From NCBI GenBank assembly GCA_025449115.1, contig JAHLKC010000267.1, forward strand, positions 1 to 25,956: DNA of 25,956 nucleotides, read 5' to 3'. Positions 1-8,476 of this stretch are shown in pieces. The position numbers and the translations under genes were made by a program. The notes beneath the pieces are model-generated. The model was not told the origin of the DNA, ran no database searches, and saw only the letters and a program-made list of their open reading frames with translations. Within the stretch, counting starts at the first letter, position 1, and every line of letters starts with the position of its first letter. Source of the stretch: Chytridium lagenaria (lineage: Eukaryota; Chytridiomycota; Chytridiomycetes; Chytridiales; Chytridiaceae).

Positions 1-261
1 GATGCTGAAGGCGTCGAATTTATGGCACAACGACGTACTATGAAATGGCAAGTGTATTTAGAAGACCGACCAAGAAAAATAAACATGAAAAGATTTGTAT
101 ATCGTGCAAGACCACCACATCTCCACATAACCCCGACTCTTTCCATCCTCTACCAAAAAACCCTCTACTCTGTCCCATAACCCTTCCTCCCACCAACCCT
201 CTCCACCGTCATTCACCCACCCACCACCCCGTCGTCACACAAAAACCATCTTCAAAAAAAA

Positions 262-799
262 ATGTCCACCAGATCCGGCTCCCCACCTCGCACCCACTCC
301 CCAACCCCCTCAGCCTCCTCCACCTCCTCCTCCTCAACAGGCCTCCGCTTCCAACAAGCCCTCCTCCTCCAAAAACAGCAAGTCGAGCAAGAAGACGAAC
401 GAGATGAACGTCAAAAAATCTTTGGTCCATTCGTCGAAACCGTCGATGCCCATTACGCTGTGTCAAAGGTATTCCCCTCGCTCCCGCATCAACATTAAAC
501 CCCGTTAGAAACTTCATGACCCTCTTGAACGTTCGTTGTCTCGCTCTTTGGCTGCTATAAAATCTCGACACCCGAATCTTGCAAAACCAGGGTCAACTGG
601 TTTATTCCCACTCAGCAACACCACGACACATACTTCTGATATCCCTACGTCTCCTTCATCGCATCATCCGTCCCCAAAGTTACAGGGACAACGACACCAT
701 CATGTGCTGGATGCGGTTGTAGCGGGGGGACATGCGGGGGAGGCGACCGCGGGTGGGGATGGACATGGGAAGATACGGTTTTCACAACCTAGAGAATAA
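262..799 (+). CDS. Hypothetical protein, two exons
   Basis: No family recognised. The ATG at 262 opens a Ser/Thr/Pro-rich stretch (about residues 1-28), followed by a charged, probably helical segment rich in Gln, Glu and Arg that ends in VETVDAHYAVSK. A 40-nt GT...AG intron at 469-508 (donor GTATTC, acceptor GTTAG) restores the frame into KLHDPLERSLSRSLAAIK and a Gly/His-rich tail ending at the TAA at 797-799. The intron length matches the 41-46 nt introns in the CFAP45 gene, which supports the splice. Without splicing the frame stops at 498. The stop codon overlaps an AATAAA, a possible poly(A) signal. The gene converges on the CRN-like gene with only 68 bp between stop codons. The helical core could be a small complex subunit, but nothing in the sequence names it. 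Confidence 0.5.
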
Positions 800-867
800 A
801 TGAAAGTTTATTGTGTTTTTTTCTGTATCTATATAAACGTCTATGTTTTTTTATGGAGGGTGCGTGC

Positions 868-3518
868 TTATTTCTCAACGTAAGCAGGGGGTGTCCTATA
901 AGAAAAAAAATATATATCGATGAGTAAAAATGATAAAAGGAAAACCTCCGCCATAAAAAACAAATAAAGGGTAACAGAATCAAAATACTCACAATATCTC
1001 CATAGGGCTCAACTCTGGAAACATCTGCTTCAATTTCTTCGGATTCCCCTTCAAATCCGCCGCCCCCTTTTCAAACTTTCGATACCCCTCCACCTCAGGA
1101 TACGCCGCATTCCCTTCCCTCAACTGATGTTGACTTTTCGCCTGTCTCAATTTCGGTTCTCTCGTTTCAAACCCCCCCTCTGTCCGAAACCAATCTGACC
1201 CTGCGATCGATATATTGGTTCGCGTTGGGATGTTGACGGACGCGCCGGCAGAGGTCGCGGCGGTACCGGGAGGGATGAGGGGTCGTGTAGGGTCGGATCC
1301 TTGACGAGCGTGAAGGGGTTCTTTGCGACGGTTTTCGGGGCCACGAGAACGGGATTGGTGAGCGGGTGGACGACGGGAGTCGGTGCGGGGTTCGTAGGTG
1401 TCGGTGGGGTCAGGGTGTTGACGACGTGATTCAGGGGGGTTTTGGGAACGACCGCGACCTCGGGAATCGCTGCGGTTGTTGTAGTTTTGGTAGTCGGTGT
1501 CGGGTGGGGGTTGAGAACGGGGGTCATCGCGGGGAGGACGGGGTTGGGAGGGATGGATACGTGGATCTTGGGGTTGCGCACGTGATTCCTGGCCTTGTGG
1601 ACGACCACGCGAGTCATGGTTTGCAGGACGATATTCAACGCTCGGCATGTTACCATCCGGTTGAGAACGATGATCCTGCCCCTGTGATCGTGGATCCTGG
1701 CCTTGTGGACGACCACGCGAGTCATGGTTTGCAGGACGATATTCAACGCTCGGCATGTTACCATCCGGTTGAGAACGATGATCCTGCCCCTGTGATCGTG
1801 ATTCCTGGCCTTGTGGACGACCACGCGAGTCATGGTTTGCAGGACGGTACTCAACACTCGGCATGTTACCATCCGGTTGAGAACGATGTTCCTGTCCCTG
1901 TGATCGTGGATCCTGGCCTTGTGGACGACCACGCGAGTCATGGTTTGCAGGACGGTATTCAACGCTCGGCATGTTACCATCCGGTTGAGAACGATGTTCC
2001 TGCCCCTGTGATCGGTGTTGTGAACGACCACGAGAATCATGGTTTGCAGGACGGTATTCAACGCTAGGCATGGTTGCATCAAAACCACGAGGGTCAGGAC
2101 TATGAACACGTGAAGGGGGAGCATGGACCCGTGAATCCTGTGGTCGTCCACGTTGGGCGTCACGGGGATCAGAATCCAAGGGTGGCTTTGAGGTCGCATG
2201 GGCAGGAGAAGGACGATGGTTTGGGTTTGCGGGTTGAGAAGTGGAGCGACCGCGGGAGGTGGATGGTAGAGGTTGGAATTGGGGTTGAGGAGGAGGAAAG
2301 TAGTTGTGATTTGGGGATGATGGGGATTGGAGAGTGGGTGGAGAGGGGTTGTCTGGGGGTAAGAGGATGCCAGTGTTTGATCGTGATCGGGTTTGAGGGG
2401 ACATTGGCGGAGTGTTGTATGGGGATGTCGATGGGGGGCCGGAACGTGAGGGTTGTTGGGGGGATGGGGATTTAGGGGATTGAGGGGAGGTGTCGAGAGA
2501 TGGGGAGTTGGATTTAGGTTGAGACCTTGGGGACTGCTGATATTGGGGTGCGGGACCTTGTGGAGTTGGCTGTGGGGAGGTTGGGGCACCAGTGTTTGCG
2601 CGAGGCCTCGAGGAATCCTGGAACTGTTGGGGAGAGTTCTTCATGATGGATGTTGGGGGATTGTTTAATCCAGATATGGGGGTTGTTGGGATTGAGGTCC
2701 AGGAGTTGGTTTCATAATGGACGGAGGAACGTTTGATGGCCCAGACTTTGGGGGTTGTTGGGATTGAGATGCTTGCTGCGACATGGGTGGAGGGGATGGT
2801 CCACCAGTGTTTGCTCGAGCTCTAGTCGCCATTGCTTGCTGAAAGGTAGGTGGAGGACCTTGCGGCGACATTGGGGGAGGTGAATCCAGCGACGTGGCAC
2901 CGGTCACATTTCCTCCAGACCTTGGTGGAGCAGGTGCCGTGATTGCGGCGACATCAAACTAAGGTCTGACGTTTGGGATGTTGGTTTAAACAAGTCGCTT
3001 TGGAGGTTGACGATACGGAGAATGTTGTTGTTGGATTCAGAGCGAACTGGGGGAACGGGCATGGTCTTGACGTGGGGTATAGGTTTAGGAGCTGATGATT
3101 GCTGTGCAGCCGCTGTTCGAGCAGCAGATGATCCAGAAGAACGAGGAGCAACCATGACAAAGAAATGAATGATATCCGGTACATGTCCTTTGACCTTCAT
3201 GACGGTTTCCTCAAACCACTGTCCGACGGTAGCCTCCTCGACTCCCACAAGAGTCGCAGCAGCAATCACTCCTGATACGCTTGTCGGTAACGCATGACGA
3301 GATGTGGCTTCTGCTTGGATGCGACGGAGTGCGGGATCGTGGAGAGAGAATTTGGGGTCGTTGGGACGGAAGAGGAGGAGAGAGGCGATGGGGATGCTTG
3401 TTGCATGGGAGATGGCGTCGCGGAAGGTTGTGAGGGAGGATGAAGGGGATGTAGGGATGGTGATGGGATGAGGGTCAGCGAGGACGATGCCGCGGAGGTT
3501 CCATGTAGGCTCTGCCAT
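868..3518 (-). CDS. CRN-like ubiquitin-like header protein with long disordered repeat tail (paralogue A)
   Basis: The start ATG is at 3518. Residues 1-122 form a compact domain: a first strand with LRGIVLADPHPI, a helix, the strand LLLFRPNDP, a DPALRR turn, and a closing WFEET...IIHFFVMV strand. It aligns along its whole length with the N-terminus of the neighbour at 5883 and resembles the ubiquitin-like N-terminal domain of Crinkler proteins; this is an inference from fold-level pattern. The rest is Pro/Ser/Gln/Arg-rich and probably disordered, with an internal 36-residue tandem repeat. An intron is needed near 3060-2975 (acceptor CCTTAG at about 2975; donor unresolved). A second frame change near 2675 is best explained by one missing base, because a duplicated segment just upstream (around 2745) carries the extra base. 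The last intron, 992-896 (GTGAGT...TATAG), gives the C-terminus PMEILTPPAYVEK. No catalytic domain is visible. Confidence 0.6.
1590..2070 (-). repeat. Five-copy 108-bp in-frame tandem repeat
   Basis: The landmark GTCATGGTTTGCAGG on the + strand recurs at 1613, 1721, 1829, 1937 and, with one change, at 2036. Spacing is therefore 108, 108, 108 and 99 bp. On the minus strand each unit encodes about 36 residues (the 99-bp unit 33), beginning MPSVEYRPANHDSRGR and followed by Arg/Gln/Gly-rich spacer and SQPDGN. Units are nearly identical in DNA, which indicates recent expansion or homogenisation. Both other strand frames stay open through the array only because the period is a multiple of three. 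Confidence 0.95.
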
Positions 3519-4178
3519 CTTTCAAGAAAGTTGATGTTTGATGATGATGCCCTCAAAGTGTGATGATATTCAAGGAAAGGGAGTTGATGCAAATGGACAA
3601 ACTTCTGATTATTGGCGCTTTCTGGACTTGCAAGAGAACAAGGAACAAAAAAAGACAGGCCCTCGGATGGCGACGACGGCGAGGCAATCAAAAAAATTGT
3701 TAGGTATAAAAAAAAGCGGATGCAAAAAAAAAAAGACAAGACACGGAGTTGTTGCAGGAGCTCTTGCAGCACACGACGGGCTGACACAGAAAATAATAAT
3801 AAGAAAAAGAAAAGGTTGAAACACACGGCTGGGCGTTTCAAGTAGTGCCTTTTACTCTGCCAAACACAAAAGGACAACGACCCTGCTCTCCGAAACCTCT
3901 TATGGGCTATTAATATGGCCTATGGGTCTTGGTATTTAACACACTCTGCTGCATGTGCGCATCGATGGCTCTATTTTATGACAATCTTTTAAAATTAACA
4001 AAGGAGACGCATCGATCAGAGGATGTCATTGCACATTCATGACATCACATTGAGGGTGGAAAGTATTTATACTATTTATTTACATCCATCCTTTTAATCC
4101 AAGAAACAGTTATGAATATTTATTTATAATCCAAAACATTACCCTTACAATTGTATCTATGATCACACCTCAACAAGC
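3519..4178. other. Intergenic stretch between the two CRN-like genes
   Basis: I see no gene here. It holds the upstream region of the gene starting at 3518, with A-rich runs around 3645-3740 and 3795-3815, and the downstream region of the gene ending at 4179. Short open frames on both strands in 3538-3877 are lysine-rich or hydrophobic by-products of those A and T runs. Confidence 0.6.
4119..4124 (-). terminator. Probable poly(A) signal of CRN-like gene B
   Basis: AATAAA on the minus strand, embedded in AT-rich sequence about 55 nt beyond the stop codon at 4179-4181. The position is typical for a eukaryotic polyadenylation signal. It is motif evidence only. Confidence 0.4.
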
Positions 4179-5883
4179 TCATCGATAACCACCACGCCCA
4201 TAGTCCATCGACCTCTCCCTCCCATGCTTCACTTTCACAGTCTCCCCAAAGCCCTGTGATACCCGATTAAACGGGAACGGGCCCTTTGGTGTATCCGGTG
4301 GCGTCAAAGGCTGCATGACTTCATATTGACCAAACTCTGTAGACGCATCTGGCTCAGCGGGCAAAATGTTGTCCATATCCTGTCCCTGGAACAGGTTGGT
4401 TTAGGGGATGATGGAGATGCGTAGCTTAGAAATAAGGCGTCAGAGGAGACTACGGATTTCTTTTTACAAAGGTCGCGGTGTGGAGGGTCTATGTGGAGGG
4501 TTCGAGAGGGTTTTAGGATGGATTTTTTGGGTGGTGCGGGAGGTGCGTCGATGATGAGGGGTTGATATTGTTGGTGTTGGTGTTGAGGGGACCAGTTGAA
4601 GTTTTTGCGGGGATCGAGGGGGGTTGATGGTGGTGGTGAGAATGACCAAAACTTTTACTGGGATCGATAAAAGAAGGTGTGTTGATGTGTGGTGTGGATT
4701 GAGAGTGCAACCAGCCGTGGACGAGGTGTTGTTGTTGTACTTGTTGTTGATGGATAAAGGGTTCGAATCGGTGAGTCGAGTGGTATCCAGAGATGGGACG
4801 CGCTGTGGAATCGTAGGTACTATTGTCCATATACTGGGAAGGGATTATCCCTTGTTGCTGAAGTTGAGTCGATGGCACAAATGTTTTCTGATATTTTGAG
4901 GCAGAGAGGGATGAAGATCGGGAACGGTGGTTCAATTTAGGCGGTTCCATTGCCTGCAAGCTTTCGTTTTGGGAAGGAGGTGAGAGATCGGGGTAGTGAG
5001 ATGTTGCAGAGGGGGCGGATGATGGGGACGTCACGTAAGCAGTGCCTGGAGTTGATGTGGATCGAGGAGGTTGATTGAGCAGTGTATGTAAAGCTGGTAA
5101 AGGTGATTGAGGTGCTGGGGATGAGGGCTTGTAGGTTTGACGGTAGGAATCGCGATCTTCTGGTAAGGCTCTACCCAACGACTTTCCTCTAGACAAGGAC
5201 GTCATTGATTGAAAGATATTGGATACAGCCGAACCTCTCACAGGATTCGTTGTGATCGAGTCATGATCTGTGGGGTGACTCAGCTGGTTAATGTGCTCTG
5301 ATTCTTTTTGGTTTTCCTCGGAATGAATAAAGGAAGTTAACGGCCGTGCAGATGAAGAGGGTTGTTCAGGAGTATACTCTGCCTTGCTCATCAACGCGAA
5401 CCCCATTGACCGACGAAACGATTTCGGATCCAGATCTTCATATGCGGGTGGAGATACATCAACGTCGCCCTGCTGCTGTTGCAGTTGCGGTGCATCATCG
5501 TCGTCTATGAGAACAAAAAAATGTATCCTGCCATCTTCCAATCCCGTCGACAGGGTATCGGTTGCCCCCAAAAAAGCTGCAGGGAACCATTCTGCGGCGA
5601 GTTGGTGGGAGTTGGGTTTGATGATGGTGGAGATGCTGAGGAGACGGAGGACGGCGTCGTCAATGGTTGAAGGTGAAGGACGGATCCTGGGATCAGAGGA
5701 GAGGAGGGAGCGATCGTCGATCCTGCAGACGATGAGGTTGCTTGAGGTTAAGTTTAGGGAGATGAGGATTTCGTTGAATAGGTTGTTGATGGAGATGGTT
5801 GGATTGATGGAGAGTGAGAAGGGGACGTCATGGCCCAGCACGATACCGGTGAGAGTAAGGATGGGTGATGAAGGCGAGTCCAT
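4179..5883 (-). CDS. CRN-like ubiquitin-like header protein with disordered tail (paralogue B)
   Basis: The start ATG is at 5883. Residues 1-126 carry the same domain as the gene at 3518: LTGIVLGHDVPFSLSI, a helix (NLFNEILISL), LIVCRIDD, SDPRIRP, EWFPAAF and the closing DGRIHFFVLID strand. The GIVLG and IHxxV-type ends are the features that recall Crinkler headers. The tail is Ser/Pro/Gln/His-rich with a HSHHHHQPP run. The frame changes near 4637 beside a six-C run, where one more C would give LDPRKNFNWSPQ and a basic PPKKSILKPSR segment. An alternative is a 170-nt intron, 4658-4489 (GTAAAA...CATAG), which is phase-compatible. A 74-nt intron, 4453-4380, then joins KKKS to DMDNILPAEPD, and the protein ends YGRGGYR. 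It lies in tandem with its paralogue, about 660 bp apart. Function unknown. Confidence 0.6.
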
Positions 5884-6185
5884 TATTCTTAGCGCATGTA
5901 CGATGTTGTTGTACGTGATAATGATATCCTGACCCCCCTCTCTTATCAGATGGGGGAATAATTTTTTGTGTTTTGTGCTTTGATGATGAATGGGGGGTGT
6001 GCAGTGTGCAGTTTAAACCTTATTTGTGTGTAGATAACGTTGAAACACACCACCTAAAAACAATCATCAATACATAATACATAAACACTGTAGTTATGTA
6101 ATGATGATGGATGCATGACAGCGTATGTATTATTTGAAGTCTTATTCATTAGCCACTAAATCATAAATATCACCTCCACCTACAT

Positions 6186-6237
6186 TCAGTGACTGTATGT
6201 ACGATGCCATTCGCGATAAAACACATGTAGTCACTGA
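6186..6237. other. Inverted repeat, 15-bp stem with 22-nt loop
   Basis: TCAGTGACTGTATGT (6186-6200) pairs with ACATGTAGTCACTGA (6223-6237). All 15 positions pair, two as G-U, around a 22-nt loop. It lies about 300 bp upstream of the start of CRN-like gene B. It could act as a bound palindrome or an RNA hairpin; nothing shows which. Confidence 0.65.
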
Positions 6238-6518
6238 GCATCAAAAAGAAAAGGCAAAAAGAAAAGGAGGGAGAGGAGGGGATGGTTCAGCGCAGTAAGC
6301 CTCGTTCTGTCAACGCCTCCAAAGAGACGTCAGATGCATGACTATGACATGACAAACCATTGGCAGCCCATCAACCTCATTGGATCCGAAACCCAAATAC
6401 AATCGGAGTTTGAAATCCCAGGCTGTACGACATTAACCAAAGGACCCGAGTTAACGGCGGTACTTTCTACCATCTGTCCGAGGACTTTCCCCAAAGCTGA
6501 AAGACGAAGATCATCTTT

Positions 6519-6549
6519 ATTCGGTTCAAAAACAAGTTTTAAACCGAGT
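6519..6549. other. Hairpin next to the tRNA-like element
   Basis: ATTCGGTTCAAAA and TTTTAAACCGAGT form a 13-position stem with one mismatch and one G-T pair around a 5-nt loop (ACAAG). It lies 38 nt beyond the encoded CCA of the tRNA-like element when read on the minus strand, so the two could belong to one small retroposed unit. Confidence 0.55.
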
Positions 6550-6587
6550 GTGTGTGCTTTATTTCATCTCTACGCTGAACCAAAGAA

Positions 6588-6663
6588 TGGTGCATTCCCT
6601 CGGATGCGATCCGAGGACGTTGCCTGGTGGTGAGGAGAACCCTAACCACTTGACCACGAATGC
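6588..6663 (-). pseudogene. Degenerate tRNA-like element with encoded CCA
   Basis: Read on the minus strand from 6663, 73 nt fold as a cloverleaf. Acceptor GCATTCG pairs with GGAATGC except at position 7:66. The A box TGGTCAAGTGGTTAG is canonical. The T stem CTCGG/CCGAG is perfect, with loop ATCGCAT (B box GGATCGCATCC), and the discriminator is A73. The next three bases are CCA (6590-6588), which fungal nuclear tRNA genes do not normally encode. The anticodon arm is poor: three pairs, and A instead of the near-invariant U33, so no amino acid can be assigned (CCA sits at 34-36). These lesions suggest a pseudogene or the head of a tRNA-derived SINE copied from a processed tRNA. Confidence 0.6.
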
Positions 6664-6994
6664 CTGTGTTACGTAAAATTTTATTTTGACGGGGAGACTA
6701 TCTCTCGAAATGATGTAAGCAAAATAAAAGGTTTTGCTGACAAGTCTTGTATTTTACCTCTGATTATTTGGGCCTCCCTCAACTTCAGCCTCAACGCCTT
6801 CGAGGGAATCTTCGAAAGACTGATCCGTCTGTAAACTTCTCATCCATCACCAGTTTTGTTAAGAATCAACCTTGTTCATTTGATGCCATCATGTCTCCCT
6901 TTGTATCTCATTCTATCCCTTTAAAAAGGAGGGAGGCGAGACTTGGAACCTCTTTAGCGATTCATCGTAACTTCCATCACATTCCGAATTAATC
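6664..6994. other. Non-coding stretch before the membrane-protein gene
   Basis: No gene seen. A short open frame at 6747-6992 has no recognisable features and lacks a plausible translation context. The stretch contains the palindrome-like CCTTTAAAAAGG near 6919-6930, about 70 bp upstream of the next start codon, which could serve as a core-promoter AT box. Confidence 0.4.
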
Positions 6995-8144
6995 ATGAGC
7001 ATATCACGGACCTTTACCGTTGTTGAGGCTATCCTCACTTCATCGCATCTCGAGCCACGAGCTGCCTCCAATACATCATCCCTGAATCAAGAGCCATCAT
7101 GCACACCCGTAAGTACTATAGCATGCATATTCGTTCCTTATTTACCGTTTCCTTAACACCACTTTTCTCTTACCATCCACAGTCCCAAGGATATTACTGC
7201 TGTCCTGGAACAAGTTACTCATGTCCCATAGGCTTCACCTGCACCATCCCCTCATGCTCTAGACCCGCCACCCCCAACGACTGGCGCACCATCGTCATCC
7301 TCATCACCTGTCTCGCCAGTCTCACCCTCCTCTTCACCATCTGCATCTTCGCCACCACCAAAGTCCCAAGCACACATCATCATACCCGAACATTCATCGT
7401 CAAAGACCTCGAAGTGACGGGAACCGTTCCGACCTGGGGGTACTTACCTCCCTCCCCCTATAGCTATCACAAGAATCGACGACCTGTTAAGGCAAAATCA
7501 ACCGCAAGCTCTGTACCATCCCAAAGTCCGCGATCCTCATATTGCTCCGACATGAGTGCATATAGAACTCCATCAAGATCTTCTTCTTTTTCAAGCATAA
7601 CCTCATCCAAACGTTTCTCTGGATCAACCCGTCCCATCAATCCTTCCCCTTTAGCAACAGAATGGAAAGACCTCCCCCTTGTACCGGAAACATCCGTCAA
7701 CCCCCATCTCCAGTTCACATGGATCGCACGGGGTACAGAAAAAGCAGTCTCGGCCTTACGCATCAAACTGATCCCACAAAGTTCATGCCCCCGTTTATAG
7801 AGCCGCAGTATCTCTGTCCAATCGCATCATCAACGACACAAGACGGAGTACCCAGCGACACGGCATTCCTTGTTGCATCAAATACTGTGGATCCGGATGC
7901 AGTATGGTCGGCGCCGGCAATGTTAAGTAACCTTCAGACCCGTTTAGAGCAGGACGACATGCGAAGCGCACAATCGAAAACTTTCACAGACTCATTATCA
8001 TCGGCGACGACATTAGCGATGGAGAAGATAATCCTCCACCTGTTCCAATTAAAGACTTTATTGAATAAAGATTCCTTTATGTTGAATTTCAGTGTTTCTT
8101 TGAAGAAACTAGCAAAACACCCGCTTTTTGAACTGTGGTTATAA
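6995..8144 (+). CDS. Single-pass membrane protein with Cys-rich ectodomain
   Basis: The ATG at 6995 follows an in-frame stop, so the start is firm unless another exon lies upstream. Exon 1 (6995-7108) joins exon 2 (7183-7732) through a textbook intron (GTAAGT...CACAG). The join creates a cysteine cluster, YYCCPGTSYSCPIGFTC and CTIPSC, which recalls granulin-type CCP motifs but is too short to name. A membrane helix follows (TIVILITCLASLTLLFTICIF), then a Ser/Pro-rich tail, presumably cytoplasmic. A second intron (7733-7800, GTACAG...TATAG) continues into EPQYLCPIASS. The end is uncertain: the simplest reading stops at 8144, but splicing 7922-7989 gives an acidic end, GDDISDGEDNPPP, with stop at 8068. 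No strong signal peptide is visible. A cell-surface sensor or anchor is a guess. Confidence 0.6.
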
Positions 8145-8476
8145 GGTGCTCTTCCGATATATAATGAAAACGATTGATACACAATGTCTGTTTGTCCGTG
8201 CGCTTTACTCTATCTTGATATGATTTGGGTGATTTCGTTGTAAAAAGGATTCACGTCGGTTCTGTAGTAAAGCACGTGGATAATACAAAAGTCTCGTAAT
8301 CGGAACCTTCCTATTACGCCTCTTATACCTCGAGATTTCGTATCCATCACTTACAAGAACATACTTGGGAAACTAGCTTGAGTAGCTGAAGAGGAAGCCA
8401 CAGAGATATTTGGACGCGACTAACATTCCTGAGATGTATAATCTCATCAAAACCCTTCAGTCATTGCCAGGGTTCT

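Larger units (their letters stand above)
5884..6587. other. Non-coding stretch upstream of CRN-like gene B
   Basis: I see no convincing gene. An open frame at 6334-6633 on the + strand runs across the tRNA-like element and has no recognisable domain. The stretch holds the presumed promoter of the gene starting at 5883 and two perfect or near-perfect hairpins, listed separately. Confidence 0.5.

Noticed and set aside
1366..2067. Open frame of 233 codons on the + strand across the repeats
   Set aside because: Antisense to the repeat-bearing gene; no start context and no features beyond the mirrored repeat.
1590..2070. Possible CRISPR-like or satellite array
   Set aside because: Units are contiguous, in frame and without spacers, inside a eukaryotic coding sequence.
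1147..2589. Long open frame of 480 codons on the minus strand in a second frame of the CRN-like tail
   Set aside because: It exists because the tandem repeat period is a multiple of three and the DNA is C-rich. The product is low complexity with no domain, while the other frame is continuous with the downstream splice and C-terminus.
6334..6633. Open frame of 99 codons on the + strand
   Set aside because: It runs through a hairpin and most of the tRNA-like element on the other strand and has no recognisable domain.
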